NCBI RefSeq assembly: GCF_032814565.1
Contig: NZ_CP136521.1
Location: 682,001-746,000 of the forward strand
Reading direction: 5' to 3'
DNA length: 64,000 nucleotides
Source: Hwangdonia lutea
GTDB lineage: Bacteria; Bacteroidota; Bacteroidia; Flavobacteriales; Flavobacteriaceae
The notes under the pieces are model-generated. The model saw only the letters and a list, made by a program, of their open reading frames with translations, did not search any database and was not told where the DNA came from. Each line of letters begins with the position of its first letter. Positions within the stretch are counted from its first letter, which is position 1. A program made the position numbers and the translations under genes. Shown here in pieces: positions 1 to 10,274 of the stretch.

Positions 1-1
1 C

Positions 2-313
2 GGCAGTTTAATTCAGAAAATTTATGGCGATGATGATGACTCCGAAACAGATTACGAAGAAGCCTTGACGGAAACCGAGGTAATTTCGATTCCTGAGCAC
101 TCAAATACGAAGACTGAAAACACAAGCAAACAAGACAAATATCACTTTGCCGAAGAAATTGAAGAAGAGGAAACCTTATCGTTACACGACAAAGAATTGG
201 AATTAATCAAAAAATCGCTTGAGCGTCACCAAGGAAAACGTAAATTAGCCGCAGCCGAATTGGGCATTAGCGAACGCACCTTATACCGAAAGATTAAACA
301 ATACGATCTTTAA
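2..313 (+). CDS. Sigma-54-dependent transcriptional regulator, C-terminal end (partial)
   Basis: This is the 3' end of a gene that begins before the window; the frame is open from base 2. The visible 103 residues are an acidic linker followed by a Fis-type helix-turn-helix ([20 protein letters not shown], then [17 protein letters not shown]), which is the usual DNA-binding end of NtrC-type activators of RNA polymerase with RpoN. The AAA+ domain lies outside the window, so the family call rests on the HTH alone. An LptE-like gene follows in the same direction. A sigma-54-like promoter lies about 2.1 kb downstream, before groES, and could be a target, but this is inference. Confidence 0.8.
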   Translation, partial: GSLIQKIYGDDDDSETDYEEALTETEVISIPEHSNTKTENTSKQDKYHFAEEIEEEETLSLHDKELELIKKSLERHQGKRKLAAAELGISERTLYRKIKQYDL

Positions 314-443
314 AGGATTTTGGCAGTCGCAGTCCAGAAAGCTGTAAGGTGCGTAAAGCAGTTAAACGCAACATTAAAAAATAATAAACGTTTTACAATT
401 AATAACTAAAATGTCACACTGAGCCTAGTCGAAGTGTTTATAA

Positions 444-947
444 ATGAAACATATAAAATACATATTTTTAGCATTAACAATCGTAACATTTGAGTCCTGT
501 GGTTTCTATGGTTTCACCCAACCCAGTTCGATAAAAGCTGACACTTTTCAGGTAAATCGTATCGAAAATAGCGCTTTATTATTTGAACCTGGATTAGATC
601 AAGATTTTCAACGAGCCTTACAAGACAAAATAGTAGATCAAACCAATTATAAATTAGAAACCTCTAATGCTGACTTGGTATACGACGGCGAAATTACAAC
701 TTACAGAATTTCCCCTACTACGGCAACATCAGATAACAGAGCAGCGCAAAACCGGCTCACTATAGGTGTAAAAATAAGTTTTTACAATACCAATAACGAA
801 GAAGACAATGTAGACCAAAGCTTTTCGTTTTTTTATGATTATCCAGCCAATGCACAACTTGTTGGCGCACAAAAAGCGACCGCACACGAAGAGATTTTTG
901 AACGTTTAACACAAGACATTATTAATGCTACTTTAGCAAAATGGTAA
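444..947 (+). CDS. lptE: LptE-like outer-membrane lipoprotein
   Basis: A 167-residue protein with a lipoprotein signal ending in a lipobox-like FESCG around residue 19. The rest resembles the LptE/LptE-like family that plugs the LptD lipopolysaccharide translocon at the outer membrane: an early segment with ALLFEPGLDQDF, then a body with YDGEITTYRISP and a C-terminal helix (EEIFERLTQDIINATL). The gene lies between a sigma-54 regulator and a TPR-like gene next to secG, an order I believe is common in Flavobacteriaceae. The 130-base gap upstream carries a fragment of a dispersed GTCACACTGAG-type repeat, so the promoter is unclear. The family call is fairly firm; direct function is inferred. Confidence 0.8.
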   Translation: MKHIKYIFLALTIVTFESCGFYGFTQPSSIKADTFQVNRIENSALLFEPGLDQDFQRALQDKIVDQTNYKLETSNADLVYDGEITTYRISPTTATSDNRAAQNRLTIGVKISFYNTNNEEDNVDQSFSFFYDYPANAQLVGAQKATAHEEIFERLTQDIINATLAKW

Positions 948-1051
948 ATTTCAGTCCTAAGTTTGCAGTAGCAACAAGCAGTAATAAAAATTTAAAAAAG
1001 TTGTCATTTCGAGTGAAACGAGAAATCTCATAATAGAAGTCAACTTAAACA

Positions 1052-1987
1052 ATGAATAGCACCGATTTCACATACATCCTTCAAAACCCTCAAGCCATAT
1101 CACATGAGCAAACCGAGGCTATAAAATCTATTATTGATGAGTTTCCATATTTTCAATCGGCACGTGCAGTGTACCTTAAAGGCTTAAAAGACCAAAGTAG
1201 TATTAATTACAATCAAGAACTTAAAACCACGGCGGCATATACTACCGATAGGAGTATTTTATTCGATTTTATTACCTCCGAAACTTTTATTCAAAACGAA
1301 ATATCGCAATTCATCAAACAAAACACAGCGCATTTAAAAGATATTAAGGTTTCGGTTGAAGACATTTCCATAAACAAAAGCGTGGCTATTGATGAGGCCT
1401 TAAAACAACAAATTAAAGATACCGATGGTGTTTTAGACCCAGCCTTGTTTCAACCCAAGGAAGAGCGACCCAAAAAAGCCTTTGTTTTAGATGATTCCGA
1501 ACGCATTGAAAACGTTACAAAAGACACCAAAACACAAGAAGCATCGGCTACCGATATTCTAAATTTAGGAAAGCCGCTTCAGTTTGATAAAAGAGAAAGC
1601 CATTCATTTAACGAGTGGTTAAAATTAACGCGTTTTAAACCCATCAAAAGAGAAAAAACGATTTCTTTAAAAGAAGAAAAAGCTGTTTCAGAAAAAACCG
1701 AAAAGGCTAAAAAATTTGAATTAATAGACAAGTTTATCTCACAAAACCCAAAGATAAATCCAACTAAAGCCTCCTCGTCAAAAGGCAATCTCGCCAAAGC
1801 GCAAATGATACAACCCGAAGCTTTAATGACCGAGACTTTAGCACGGATTTACGTCGAGCAGAAAAACTATAAAAAGGCAATTCAATCTTACAACATTTTA
1901 AGTTTGAAATATCCAGAAAAAAGTAGTTTCTTTGCAAACCAAATTAAGGCGGTAGAACAATTACAAGAACAAAATAACACAGAATAA
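1052..1987 (+). CDS. Hypothetical protein with C-terminal TPR-like helix pair
   Basis: A 311-residue soluble protein without signal peptide. The middle is charged and low in complexity (many Lys, Glu, Ser). The last 50 residues (TLARIYVEQKNYKKAIQSYN, then ILSLKYPEKSSFFANQI) read like one tetratricopeptide hairpin, suggesting a protein-protein contact role. Its stop codon shares a base with the secG start (the last A of TAA begins ATG), so the two are translationally coupled. No enzyme motif is visible. A function in the cell envelope is suggested only by its neighbours lptE and secG. Confidence 0.8.
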   Translation: MNSTDFTYILQNPQAISHEQTEAIKSIIDEFPYFQSARAVYLKGLKDQSSINYNQELKTTAAYTTDRSILFDFITSETFIQNEISQFIKQNTAHLKDIKVSVEDISINKSVAIDEALKQQIKDTDGVLDPALFQPKEERPKKAFVLDDSERIENVTKDTKTQEASATDILNLGKPLQFDKRESHSFNEWLKLTRFKPIKREKTISLKEEKAVSEKTEKAKKFELIDKFISQNPKINPTKASSSKGNLAKAQMIQPEALMTETLARIYVEQKNYKKAIQSYNILSLKYPEKSSFFANQIKAVEQLQEQNNTE

Positions 1988-2349
1988 TGAGTACGTTTAC
2001 AATATTTTTAGCATTAATCGTAGTGGTAGCGTTTTTACTAGTGGTAGTAATTATGGTACAAAACCCTAAAGGTGGCGGGTTATCGTCGTCGTTTGGCGGT
2101 GGTGGCACACAGCAATTGGGTGGTGTAAAAAAGACAACCGATTTTCTAGACAAAAGCACATGGACTTTGGCAACATTGCTATTGGTTTTAATATTAGTGT
2201 CTAATGTAGCCATTAGCAGAGGTGGAGAAACTTTAGATTCTAAAGCTTTAGATACCGACGCTACAACAACACAGCCATTGCCATCAACAACACCGTTACA
2301 AACTACTAATGATGATGCTCCGGCAACAGCAAAAGATACAGCACAGTAA
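1987..2349 (+). CDS. secG: Preprotein translocase subunit SecG
   Basis: A 120-residue inner-membrane protein with the SecG plan: a first membrane helix at about residues 3-24, a conserved glycine-rich cytoplasmic loop (VQNPKGGGLSSSFGGGGTQQ), and a second helix at about 57-76. It assists SecYE in protein export. The C-terminal tail of about 40 residues is rich in Thr, Pro and Asp and is longer than in short SecG proteins. It overlaps the preceding gene by one base and is followed by a strong terminator, so it ends its transcription unit. Confidence 0.95.
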   Translation: MSTFTIFLALIVVVAFLLVVVIMVQNPKGGGLSSSFGGGGTQQLGGVKKTTDFLDKSTWTLATLLLVLILVSNVAISRGGETLDSKALDTDATTTQPLPSTTPLQTTNDDAPATAKDTAQ

Positions 2350-2370
2350 TTAAATAGTACTGTAAACAAA

Positions 2371-2398
2371 ATGCCAACTCAACCAGTTGGCATTTTTT
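2371..2398 (+). terminator. Rho-independent terminator after secG
   Basis: An 8-base-pair stem (TGCCAACT and AGTTGGCA, loop CAACC region) is followed by a run of six T. It closes the lptE-secG unit and separates it from groES. Confidence 0.9.
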
Positions 2399-2427
2399 GT
2401 TTCTGCAAGTTTGTCAGTTAAAAAGTA

Positions 2428-2445
2428 TTGGCACATTTTTAGCAT
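2428..2445 (+). promoter_or_regulatory. Candidate sigma-54 (RpoN) promoter upstream of groES
   Basis: TTGGCACATTTTTAGCAT has the invariant GG at 2430-2431 and GC at 2442-2443 with exactly ten bases between, the spacing required by RpoN. The minus-24 half (TTGGCAC) is a full consensus; the minus-12 half is TAGCA in place of TTGCA. It lies 50 bases before the groES start. No TAnnTTTG box was found in the same gap. A sigma-54 activator gene ends 2.1 kb upstream. The match is seen directly; use by RpoN is inference. Confidence 0.5.
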
Positions 2446-2494
2446 AACGCTAAGCCGTTAAACATAATTTAATTAATTAAAAAAAAATATCACA

Positions 2495-2770
2495 ATGAGC
2501 TTAAACATTAAACCATTAGCAGATCGAGTTGTTATAGAGCCCGCTCCTGCTGAAACAAAAACAGCTTCAGGAATTATTATTCCGGATAACGCTAAAGAAA
2601 AACCACAAAAAGGAAAAGTAGTAGCCGCTGGAAAAGGTACAAAAGACGAACCTATTACCGTAAAAGTTGGCGACACTGTTTTATATGGTAAATATGCCGG
2701 CACGGAGCTTAAGCTTGAAGGTAAAGATTATTTAATTATGCGCGAAAGCGATATCCTAGCAATTGTTTAA
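2495..2770 (+). CDS. groES: Co-chaperonin GroES (Hsp10)
   Basis: A 91-residue protein with the full GroES pattern: [20 protein letters not shown] at the start, the mobile-loop stretch ending in SGIIIPD, then [10 protein letters not shown], a [14 protein letters not shown] segment, and the closing [12 protein letters not shown]. It forms the heptameric lid of the GroEL chamber in the cytoplasm. It is followed after 123 bases by groEL in the usual order. Length equals the family norm. Confidence 0.98.
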   Translation: MSLNIKPLADRVVIEPAPAETKTASGIIIPDNAKEKPQKGKVVAAGKGTKDEPITVKVGDTVLYGKYAGTELKLEGKDYLIMRESDILAIV

Positions 2771-4525
<1,755 letters not shown>

Positions 4526-4551
4526 TAGAAAGCATCATACAAAAACACATT

Positions 4552-4585
4552 AAAACGCCTCAATTAATTTTGAGGCGTTTTTTAT
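4552..4585 (+). terminator. Terminator after groEL
   Basis: AAACGCCTCAA and TTGAGGCGTTT pair around the loop TTAATT and are followed by a T-rich run. Confidence 0.92.
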
Positions 4586-4624
4586 TGCCCAATTTTTCAT
4601 AGCTTTAAACAAACGAATCAAAAA

Positions 4625-5269
4625 ATGAAAAAACAATTTAAATATGCCATTGGCGAAATACTCATTGTCATCGTTGGTATTTCCATTGCATTTAGCATAA
4701 ACAAATACGCAGAAATTCAAAAAAACAATGCCTTAAAAAAGCAATATTTGGAAAACATAAAAAGCGATATTGAAATTGACAAACAACATCTACAAAACAA
4801 TTACGATGCCATCGAAACTAAAATTACAACCCTAAACGAGGTCATTCCATTATTAAATACAGATACTTCCGTTAGCGGAAAATCTATTTTTAAAATATTT
4901 AAGGTGTTTAGTTTAACCGAATTTTATCCCAAAGACATCACCTATCAAACCATGATTAACTCGGGCGATTTTAAACTTATTGATGATTTTGGATTAAAGA
5001 CCGCTATTGAGGAACACTATTCAAATTATAAATCCATATTAAAAGATTATGAAAGGCAAGAAATAATCCACAAAGACTATTTAGGAAAATATATGATTTA
5101 CGATATGGATTTTGATGCCATGAGAAAAGGTGCATCCGGATTAAAAGATGAAAAACTTTTTAAAAATATTTTGCAAAGCATGAGTGGTTCGCTCCTAATT
5201 AAAAAGAGCGCTACAGAACGAGGTATTAAAAGCTGCGATAGTTTGCTGAATATTTTAAATAAAGTTTAA
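4625..5269 (+). CDS. DUF6090-like membrane-anchored protein
   Basis: A 214-residue protein with one N-terminal membrane helix (about residues 8-27, GEILIVIVGISIAFSINKYA) and a long helical body rich in Lys, Asp and Glu. The start MKKQFKYAIGEILIVIVGIS and the short segment IKSDIEIDKQHLQNNYDAI match what I know of DUF6090 proteins, a Bacteroidota family of unknown role. The gene stands alone, with a terminator before it and a 160-base gap after it. No catalytic motif is visible. Confidence 0.75.
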   Translation: MKKQFKYAIGEILIVIVGISIAFSINKYAEIQKNNALKKQYLENIKSDIEIDKQHLQNNYDAIETKITTLNEVIPLLNTDTSVSGKSIFKIFKVFSLTEFYPKDITYQTMINSGDFKLIDDFGLKTAIEEHYSNYKSILKDYERQEIIHKDYLGKYMIYDMDFDAMRKGASGLKDEKLFKNILQSMSGSLLIKKSATERGIKSCDSLLNILNKV

Positions 5270-5429
5270 GAGACGGCTAAAACGTCATTCAAGTAATTTT
5301 AAAAAAACCATCTTATTGAAAGCTAAATATTTAATCCTTATATTTAATAATCAAAATAAATTCCACAGCTATTATTATAAATTGTATTTTCGCGGGCTTT
5401 ATTTTTTTATCTAACTAAAAATCAATCCA
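5270..5429 (+). promoter_or_regulatory. Gap upstream of the amidoligase operon
   Basis: TATTTTCG at 5385-5392 resembles the Bacteroidota minus-7 box TAnnTTTG with one change, 38 bases before the first gene. Nothing else stands out. Weak evidence. Confidence 0.3.
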
Positions 5430-6134
5430 TTGAAAGAAGAATATCATAAATGGTACTCACCTACTTTAAGTAAAGACACCGAAATGCTCGTATTTGGTCA
5501 TGCCGGATATCCACTTGTTTTATTTCCAACAACGTCGGGTCGCTACTACGAGTGTAAAGATTTTAAACTCATAGAATCCGTAAGGTGGTTTTTAGAAGAA
5601 GGCTTGGTTCAAATTTATTGTCCGGATAGCATCAACGAGTTAAGTTGGTACAACAAGGGCATTCATCCCGCCGATAGGGTAAAAAACCATATTTGGTTTG
5701 ACGAGTTTGTGCTTAACGAAATAGTCAATCCCATTTGCAATGAAAAAGGGTTGCCCAAAGTGGCCGTTGCCGGTGTGAGTTTTGGGGGTTATCAAGCGGC
5801 AAATTTCGCCTTTAAGCATCCCTATAAAGTGAGCCACATGTTTAGTTTAAGTGGTTCGTTTGATATTAAATCTTTTTTAGATGGTTATTATGATGACAAT
5901 GTGTTTTTTAATAATCCCGTAGATTTTTTACCGGGTGCCAACCATCCTGACCTATGGAAAATGAAGATAATCCTTGGCGTAGGCGAATGGGATATCTGTT
6001 TGGATTCCAATAAACAATTGGCTAAGATACTGAGCGATAAAAACATCCCTTTTTGGTTTGACGAACGTAAATGGGCAGAACACGATTGGCCGATTTGGAG
6101 ACAGATGTTTCCGCACTATTTATCAAAAATATAA
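5430..6134 (+). CDS. Alpha/beta-hydrolase, esterase family, first gene of the amidoligase operon
   Basis: A 234-residue alpha/beta-hydrolase. The nucleophile elbow is GVSFGG (Ser near residue 116), a likely acid lies in GEWDICLDS (near 191-195), and the histidine is in AEHDWPIW near the end. It lacks a signal peptide, so it acts in the cytoplasm. The start is a TTG (KEEYHKWYSPTLSKD follows); the first in-frame ATG is inside the fold, so TTG is preferred. It heads a five-gene unit with ligases and a glutamine amidotransferase. A likely job is hydrolysis or acyl transfer on the pathway product, which is inference. Confidence 0.85.
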   Translation: MKEEYHKWYSPTLSKDTEMLVFGHAGYPLVLFPTTSGRYYECKDFKLIESVRWFLEEGLVQIYCPDSINELSWYNKGIHPADRVKNHIWFDEFVLNEIVNPICNEKGLPKVAVAGVSFGGYQAANFAFKHPYKVSHMFSLSGSFDIKSFLDGYYDDNVFFNNPVDFLPGANHPDLWKMKIILGVGEWDICLDSNKQLAKILSDKNIPFWFDERKWAEHDWPIWRQMFPHYLSKI

Positions 6135-6155
6135 CTAACCTTTAACTATAATTTT

Positions 6156-7130
6156 ATGAGAAAAATTGGTATTTTATTTGGGCAGGAAAACACATTTCCA
6201 CAGGCATTTATTGATCGGGTTAACGAAAAAATTAAAGATCAAGGCATTAAAGATATGATGGCCGAAGCGGTTTTAATTGAAACTGTTGAACAAGCCAAAT
6301 CAGACGAATATGCCGTAATTATTGATAGGATTTCACAAGATGTTCCGTTTTACAGAGCCTTTTTAAAAAACGCTGCCATTACGGGAACTGCTGTAATTAA
6401 CAATCCGTTTTGGTGGAGTGCCGACGAAAAGTTTTTCAATAATGCCCTAGCCGAAAAAATTGGCGTTCCTGTGCCAAAAACCTTTATACTGCCAACTTCC
6501 CATAGGCCACCCGATACCGATGAAAACTCATTTAGAAACATGAAATATCCTTTTAATTGGGAAAAAATGTTTGAAACCATTGGCTTTCCTGCCTACATGA
6601 AACCTCACGATGGTGGCGGCTGGAAAAGTGTTTACCGTGTTGAAAGTCCTGAAGATTTATGGAAAAAGCATGGCGAAACCGAAAATTTAGTGATGATGCT
6701 GCAAGAAGAAATTAACTTTACCGAGTATTTTAGATGCTATGTTTTAAATACCGACAAGGTTCATATTATGCAATACGAACCTCGTAATCCGCATCATTTA
6801 CGCTATGTTATTGATGGCCCTCCTGTAAAACAAGAAACGTTAGACTTGGTTGAAAAATATTGTATTCGATTAAACAAAGCCTTGGGTTACGATTTTAATA
6901 CCGTGGAGTTTGCCATAAGAGACGGCATTCCGTATGCCATCGATTTTTGCAATCCAGCGCCCGATGCCGACATCCATTCCGTGGGACAAGAAAATTTTGA
7001 TTGGATTGTGGAAAACGCTGCAAACATGGCTATTGAAAAAGCGAAACTATACAAAAAAGGGAAAATGAATTTAACATGGGGCACTTTTGTTAAAGATCAA
7101 ATTACCGGTAAAAAAACACCACTTAAATAA
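6156..7130 (+). CDS. ATP-grasp carboxylate-amine/peptide ligase
   Basis: A 324-residue ATP-grasp protein. A Rossmann-like pre-ATP-grasp part (MRKIGILFGQENTFPQAFID) precedes the ATP-binding part with FPAYMKPHDGGGWKSVYRV (phosphate-clasping lysine and glycine loop), MLQEEINFTEYFRCYVL, and a metal-binding end LGYDFNTVEFAIRDGIPYAI followed by DFCNPAPDAD. RimK/D-Ala-D-Ala-ligase-like enzymes of this fold join a carboxylate to an amine through an acyl phosphate. It starts 21 bases after the hydrolase and is 2 bases from the next gene. The substrate is unknown. Confidence 0.88.
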   Translation: MRKIGILFGQENTFPQAFIDRVNEKIKDQGIKDMMAEAVLIETVEQAKSDEYAVIIDRISQDVPFYRAFLKNAAITGTAVINNPFWWSADEKFFNNALAEKIGVPVPKTFILPTSHRPPDTDENSFRNMKYPFNWEKMFETIGFPAYMKPHDGGGWKSVYRVESPEDLWKKHGETENLVMMLQEEINFTEYFRCYVLNTDKVHIMQYEPRNPHHLRYVIDGPPVKQETLDLVEKYCIRLNKALGYDFNTVEFAIRDGIPYAIDFCNPAPDADIHSVGQENFDWIVENAANMAIEKAKLYKKGKMNLTWGTFVKDQITGKKTPLK

Positions 7131-7132
7131 TC

Positions 7133-8236
7133 ATGTTTATGGATTTTACATTAGGCATAGAAGAAGAATACCAGGTAATAGACCCTGTATCGAGAGAATT
7201 GGTTTCTCACGACCAGCAAATAGTTATTGAAGCCGAAAAAGTTTTAGACGAGCAAGTTAAGGCCGAAATGCACCAAGCGGTTGTAGAAGTGGGCACCAAT
7301 GTTTGTAAAAACGTTACCGAAGCCAGAGCAGAAATTAAACTTTTACGCAAATCCATTTCAAACATTGCCAAAGATTTAGGTTTTAGAATTGGAGCCGCAG
7401 GGACACACCCCTTTTCAGAATGGGAAAAACAACTTATCACACCCAATCCACGTTACGATGAAATTGTAAACGAGCTTCAAGATACGGCTCGTTCCAATTT
7501 AATTTTTGGACTTCACGTACACGTTGGGATAGAAAACAAAGCATTAGCACTGCACCTCACCAATGCCATGCGCTATTTTTTACCGCATTTGTACGCCCTA
7601 TCCACAAATTCACCGTTTTGGGAAGGCAGGAACACGGGGTTTAAGTCGTTTCGCTCTAAAGTATTCGATAAGTTCCCGAGAACAGGAATCCCCGGCGTTT
7701 TTGATAATTTAACAGATTACGAAAACTATGTAAACCTTTTGGTAAAAACAAAGTGCATCGATAATCCTAAAAAAATATGGTGGGATATTAGAATTCATCC
7801 TACCTATCCAACTCTGGAAGTACGAATTTGCGACGTCCCAATGTCCATAGACGAAACCATAAGCATTGCCGCATTAATTCAAGCTATAGTTGCAAAACTC
7901 TATAAATTGAAAATGCAAAACTTAAATTTTATCACCTATCACAGAGCTTTAATCAATGAAAACAAATGGCGTGCAGGCCGTTATGGTTTAGATGGCAAAA
8001 TGATTGATTTTGGTAAAGAATGTGAGGTTGAAACACGACTGCTAATTGAAGAGTTATTGGAGTTTGTTGATGACGTTGTTGATGAATTAGGCTCAAGAAA
8101 AGATATTGAAAACATAAGAAATATAATCAAAAATGGTACGGGTGCCGATAGGCAACTTGCCGTTTTTAACGAAACAAAAGATTTAACCAAAGTAGTGGAT
8201 TATATCATAGAACAAACTATTTTTGGCACAGATTAA
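7133..8236 (+). CDS. Carboxylate-amine ligase, GCS2 (YbdK-like) family
   Basis: A 367-residue protein of the glutamate-cysteine-ligase 2 family, glutamine-synthetase-like fold. Family marks are DFTLGIEEEYQVIDP at the start (the GxEEEY motif), AVVEVGTNVCKNVTEA, FRIGAAGTHPFSEW, GLHVHVGI, and WWDIRIHPTYPTLEVRICDV. E. coli YbdK, a family member, is a weak glutamate-cysteine ligase. Two ATG codons lie six bases apart (7133 and 7139); the first gives a Met-Phe-Met start and either is possible. It is tightly packed in the operon. Its pairing with two ATP-grasp proteins suggests sequential amide bond formation. Confidence 0.93.
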   Translation: MFMDFTLGIEEEYQVIDPVSRELVSHDQQIVIEAEKVLDEQVKAEMHQAVVEVGTNVCKNVTEARAEIKLLRKSISNIAKDLGFRIGAAGTHPFSEWEKQLITPNPRYDEIVNELQDTARSNLIFGLHVHVGIENKALALHLTNAMRYFLPHLYALSTNSPFWEGRNTGFKSFRSKVFDKFPRTGIPGVFDNLTDYENYVNLLVKTKCIDNPKKIWWDIRIHPTYPTLEVRICDVPMSIDETISIAALIQAIVAKLYKLKMQNLNFITYHRALINENKWRAGRYGLDGKMIDFGKECEVETRLLIEELLEFVDDVVDELGSRKDIENIRNIIKNGTGADRQLAVFNETKDLTKVVDYIIEQTIFGTD

Positions 8237-8240
8237 AAAT

Positions 8241-9068
8241 ATGATAATGCAGAATGAAAAATTAAAATTAGCAATTTTAGACATGAACAACGATGAGCCC
8301 AATCAAGGCTTACGTTGTATTGTAGATATTGTTAAATCGTTTAATATTGAAGTAGACTACCAAGTTTTTAACGTTAGGGCAAAAAACGAATTGCCCGATT
8401 TAAACTTTGATATTTATATTTCAAGCGGTGGTCCGGACAGCCCTTTGGAAGAAGGCGCTTGGAGGCAACCTTACTTAAATTTAATACAACAGCTTTGGGA
8501 TTTCAACCTTAAATCCTACGGCAAAAAAAAGTATGTGTTTTTTATTTGCTACTCCTTTCAAGTGGTGTGCCATTATTTTGAGTTGGGCGAATTAAAACCA
8601 CGTAAAAGTACGTCGTTTGGTATTTTACCAATTCATAAAACAGCAGCCGGAAAAAAAGATATTCTTTTAGAAGGACTAGACGACCCGTATTACGCCGTAG
8701 ATTCCCGCGATTGGCAGCTGGTGCAACCCCGCTTAAACGTGTTTAAAGAACACGGCGCATCAATATTAAGTCTTGAAAAAATCCGAACACATGTAGAGTA
8801 CGAACGCGCAATTATGGCGGTTCGGTTTTCGCAAGAATTTGTGGGCACACAATTTCATCCCGAAGCGGACCCTATTGGGATGCATACCCATTTTTCAGAA
8901 GATATCAATAAACAAATCGTAATTACCAATTTTGGTGAAGCCAAGTACAAAAGAATGATGGATAGAATGGATGACCCAGACAAAATCATTAAAACCTATG
9001 CCCATATTTTACCAACATTTATTCGATTGGCTATTGAGCAAAACAAGCAACAACTCATAACATCTTAG
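8241..9068 (+). CDS. Class I glutamine amidotransferase (GMP-synthase-like)
   Basis: About 275 residues with a complete class I amidotransferase triad: the nucleophile Cys in VFFICYSFQVV, and His-Glu in GTQFHPEAD. The oxyanion strand YISSGGPDSP is also present. The usual glycine after the catalytic Cys-x is replaced (CYSFQ in place of CxGxQ). Such domains release ammonia from glutamine or cleave gamma-glutamyl bonds. I choose ATG 8241, four bases after the GCS2 stop; a TTG at 8223 would overlap that gene, and ATG 8247 is also possible. Within this operon it may supply ammonia or hydrolyse a gamma-glutamyl intermediate. Confidence 0.88.
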   Translation: MIMQNEKLKLAILDMNNDEPNQGLRCIVDIVKSFNIEVDYQVFNVRAKNELPDLNFDIYISSGGPDSPLEEGAWRQPYLNLIQQLWDFNLKSYGKKKYVFFICYSFQVVCHYFELGELKPRKSTSFGILPIHKTAAGKKDILLEGLDDPYYAVDSRDWQLVQPRLNVFKEHGASILSLEKIRTHVEYERAIMAVRFSQEFVGTQFHPEADPIGMHTHFSEDINKQIVITNFGEAKYKRMMDRMDDPDKIIKTYAHILPTFIRLAIEQNKQQLITS

Positions 9069-9074
9069 GTTGAT

Positions 9075-10274
9075 ATGATAGAAAAATATCGTAAAGCATT
9101 TAATAACAACTTTAAACAGGAAACCTATCAGGCTTTATTGCATAGTATCAATCAAAAATTTGATTATACCGCACCATTCAAAATTGCCGAAACGCCAATA
9201 TTTATTCCAAATGCATTAAAAAAACGTTTGGTTGATGCTTGTAACGATATCATGTCGGTAATCAATCAACCTAATTTTAAAACCTTAACCGAAGGTGCAT
9301 TTTTCGATACAAAAAATAAGATTCCAAATGAAGATGAACACTCCAAGTTCGTGCAATTGGATTTCGGGATTTGCTTAGACGAACAAGGCGAACCCACACC
9401 CAAACTTATCGAGCTGCAAGGGTTCCCATCGCTTTACTGTTTTCAGCATCTTTTAGAAGGCATGTATAAAAAACATTATAATATTCCGCAGCATCTTTCC
9501 ATACATCCAACCGGCATCACTTCACTTGAATTTGTGGAGTTGCTACGTACAGAAATCGTTGGAGACACCAACCCAAAGCAAGTCATTTTATTAGAAATTG
9601 AACCCGAAAAACAGGCCACGGCTATCGATTTTTATTGTACCGCAAACCTATTGGGCATTAAGGTTTTGTGCATTAGTAAGTTGATAAAAAAAGGCAAAAA
9701 ACTATTTTATTTAGATGATCATGGTGATGAAATACAGGTTTTAAAAATTTATAATCGCATTATTTTTGATGAATTGAATCAGCGTAACGACTTAAAACGC
9801 GCATTCGATTTTAAAGATGAAGTGGATATTGAATGGATTGGGCATCCCAATTGGTTTTTCAGGATTAGCAAATACACCATGCCTTTGCTAAAAGGCGATT
9901 ATGTACCAAAATCCTATTATTTAAATCAATTGGAAAGCATACCTGAAGATTTAGAAAACTATGTTTTAAAACCACTCTATTCCTTTGCTGGCGCTGGTGT
10001 ACAAATACACGTAACCCGAGAAATGATAGACGCCATAAAAGATAAATCCAATTATTTATTACAGGAAAAAGTAGCTTATCATCCTATTATTAAAACACTT
10101 GACGCACCTGCAAAATGCGAAATACGCATGATGCTATTGCATTGCAAAAAAGAGAATAACACTAAAATTGTAAGCAATCTGGTGCGTTTAAGTAAAGGCG
10201 AAATGATAGGGGTTAAATACAATAAAGACAAAACTTGGGTGGGCGGAAGCACTGGTTTTTTTGAAATGACTTGA
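9075..10274 (+). CDS. ATP-grasp-like protein, last gene of the amidoligase operon
   Basis: A 399-residue protein I do not recognise by name. The N-terminal half has KLIELQGFPSLYCFQHLLEG, like the Glu-x-Gln metal sites of permuted ATP-grasp proteins. The C-terminal half has YVLKPLYSFAGAGVQIHV, a typical ATP-grasp lysine followed by a small-residue loop, and YLLQEKVAYHPIIKTLDAPA, then KCEIRMMLL. The order of motifs suggests a permuted or glutathionylspermidine-synthase-like ATP-grasp fold. It starts 6 bases after the amidotransferase. It is the least characterised member of the set and probably a second ligase. Confidence 0.7.
   Translation: MIEKYRKAFNNNFKQETYQALLHSINQKFDYTAPFKIAETPIFIPNALKKRLVDACNDIMSVINQPNFKTLTEGAFFDTKNKIPNEDEHSKFVQLDFGICLDEQGEPTPKLIELQGFPSLYCFQHLLEGMYKKHYNIPQHLSIHPTGITSLEFVELLRTEIVGDTNPKQVILLEIEPEKQATAIDFYCTANLLGIKVLCISKLIKKGKKLFYLDDHGDEIQVLKIYNRIIFDELNQRNDLKRAFDFKDEVDIEWIGHPNWFFRISKYTMPLLKGDYVPKSYYLNQLESIPEDLENYVLKPLYSFAGAGVQIHVTREMIDAIKDKSNYLLQEKVAYHPIIKTLDAPAKCEIRMMLLHCKKENNTKIVSNLVRLSKGEMIGVKYNKDKTWVGGSTGFFEMT

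Noticed and set aside
1944-2369. Long antisense frame across secG
   Set aside because: It mirrors the glycine-rich and hydrophobic codons of secG; no start signal, and secG is certain.
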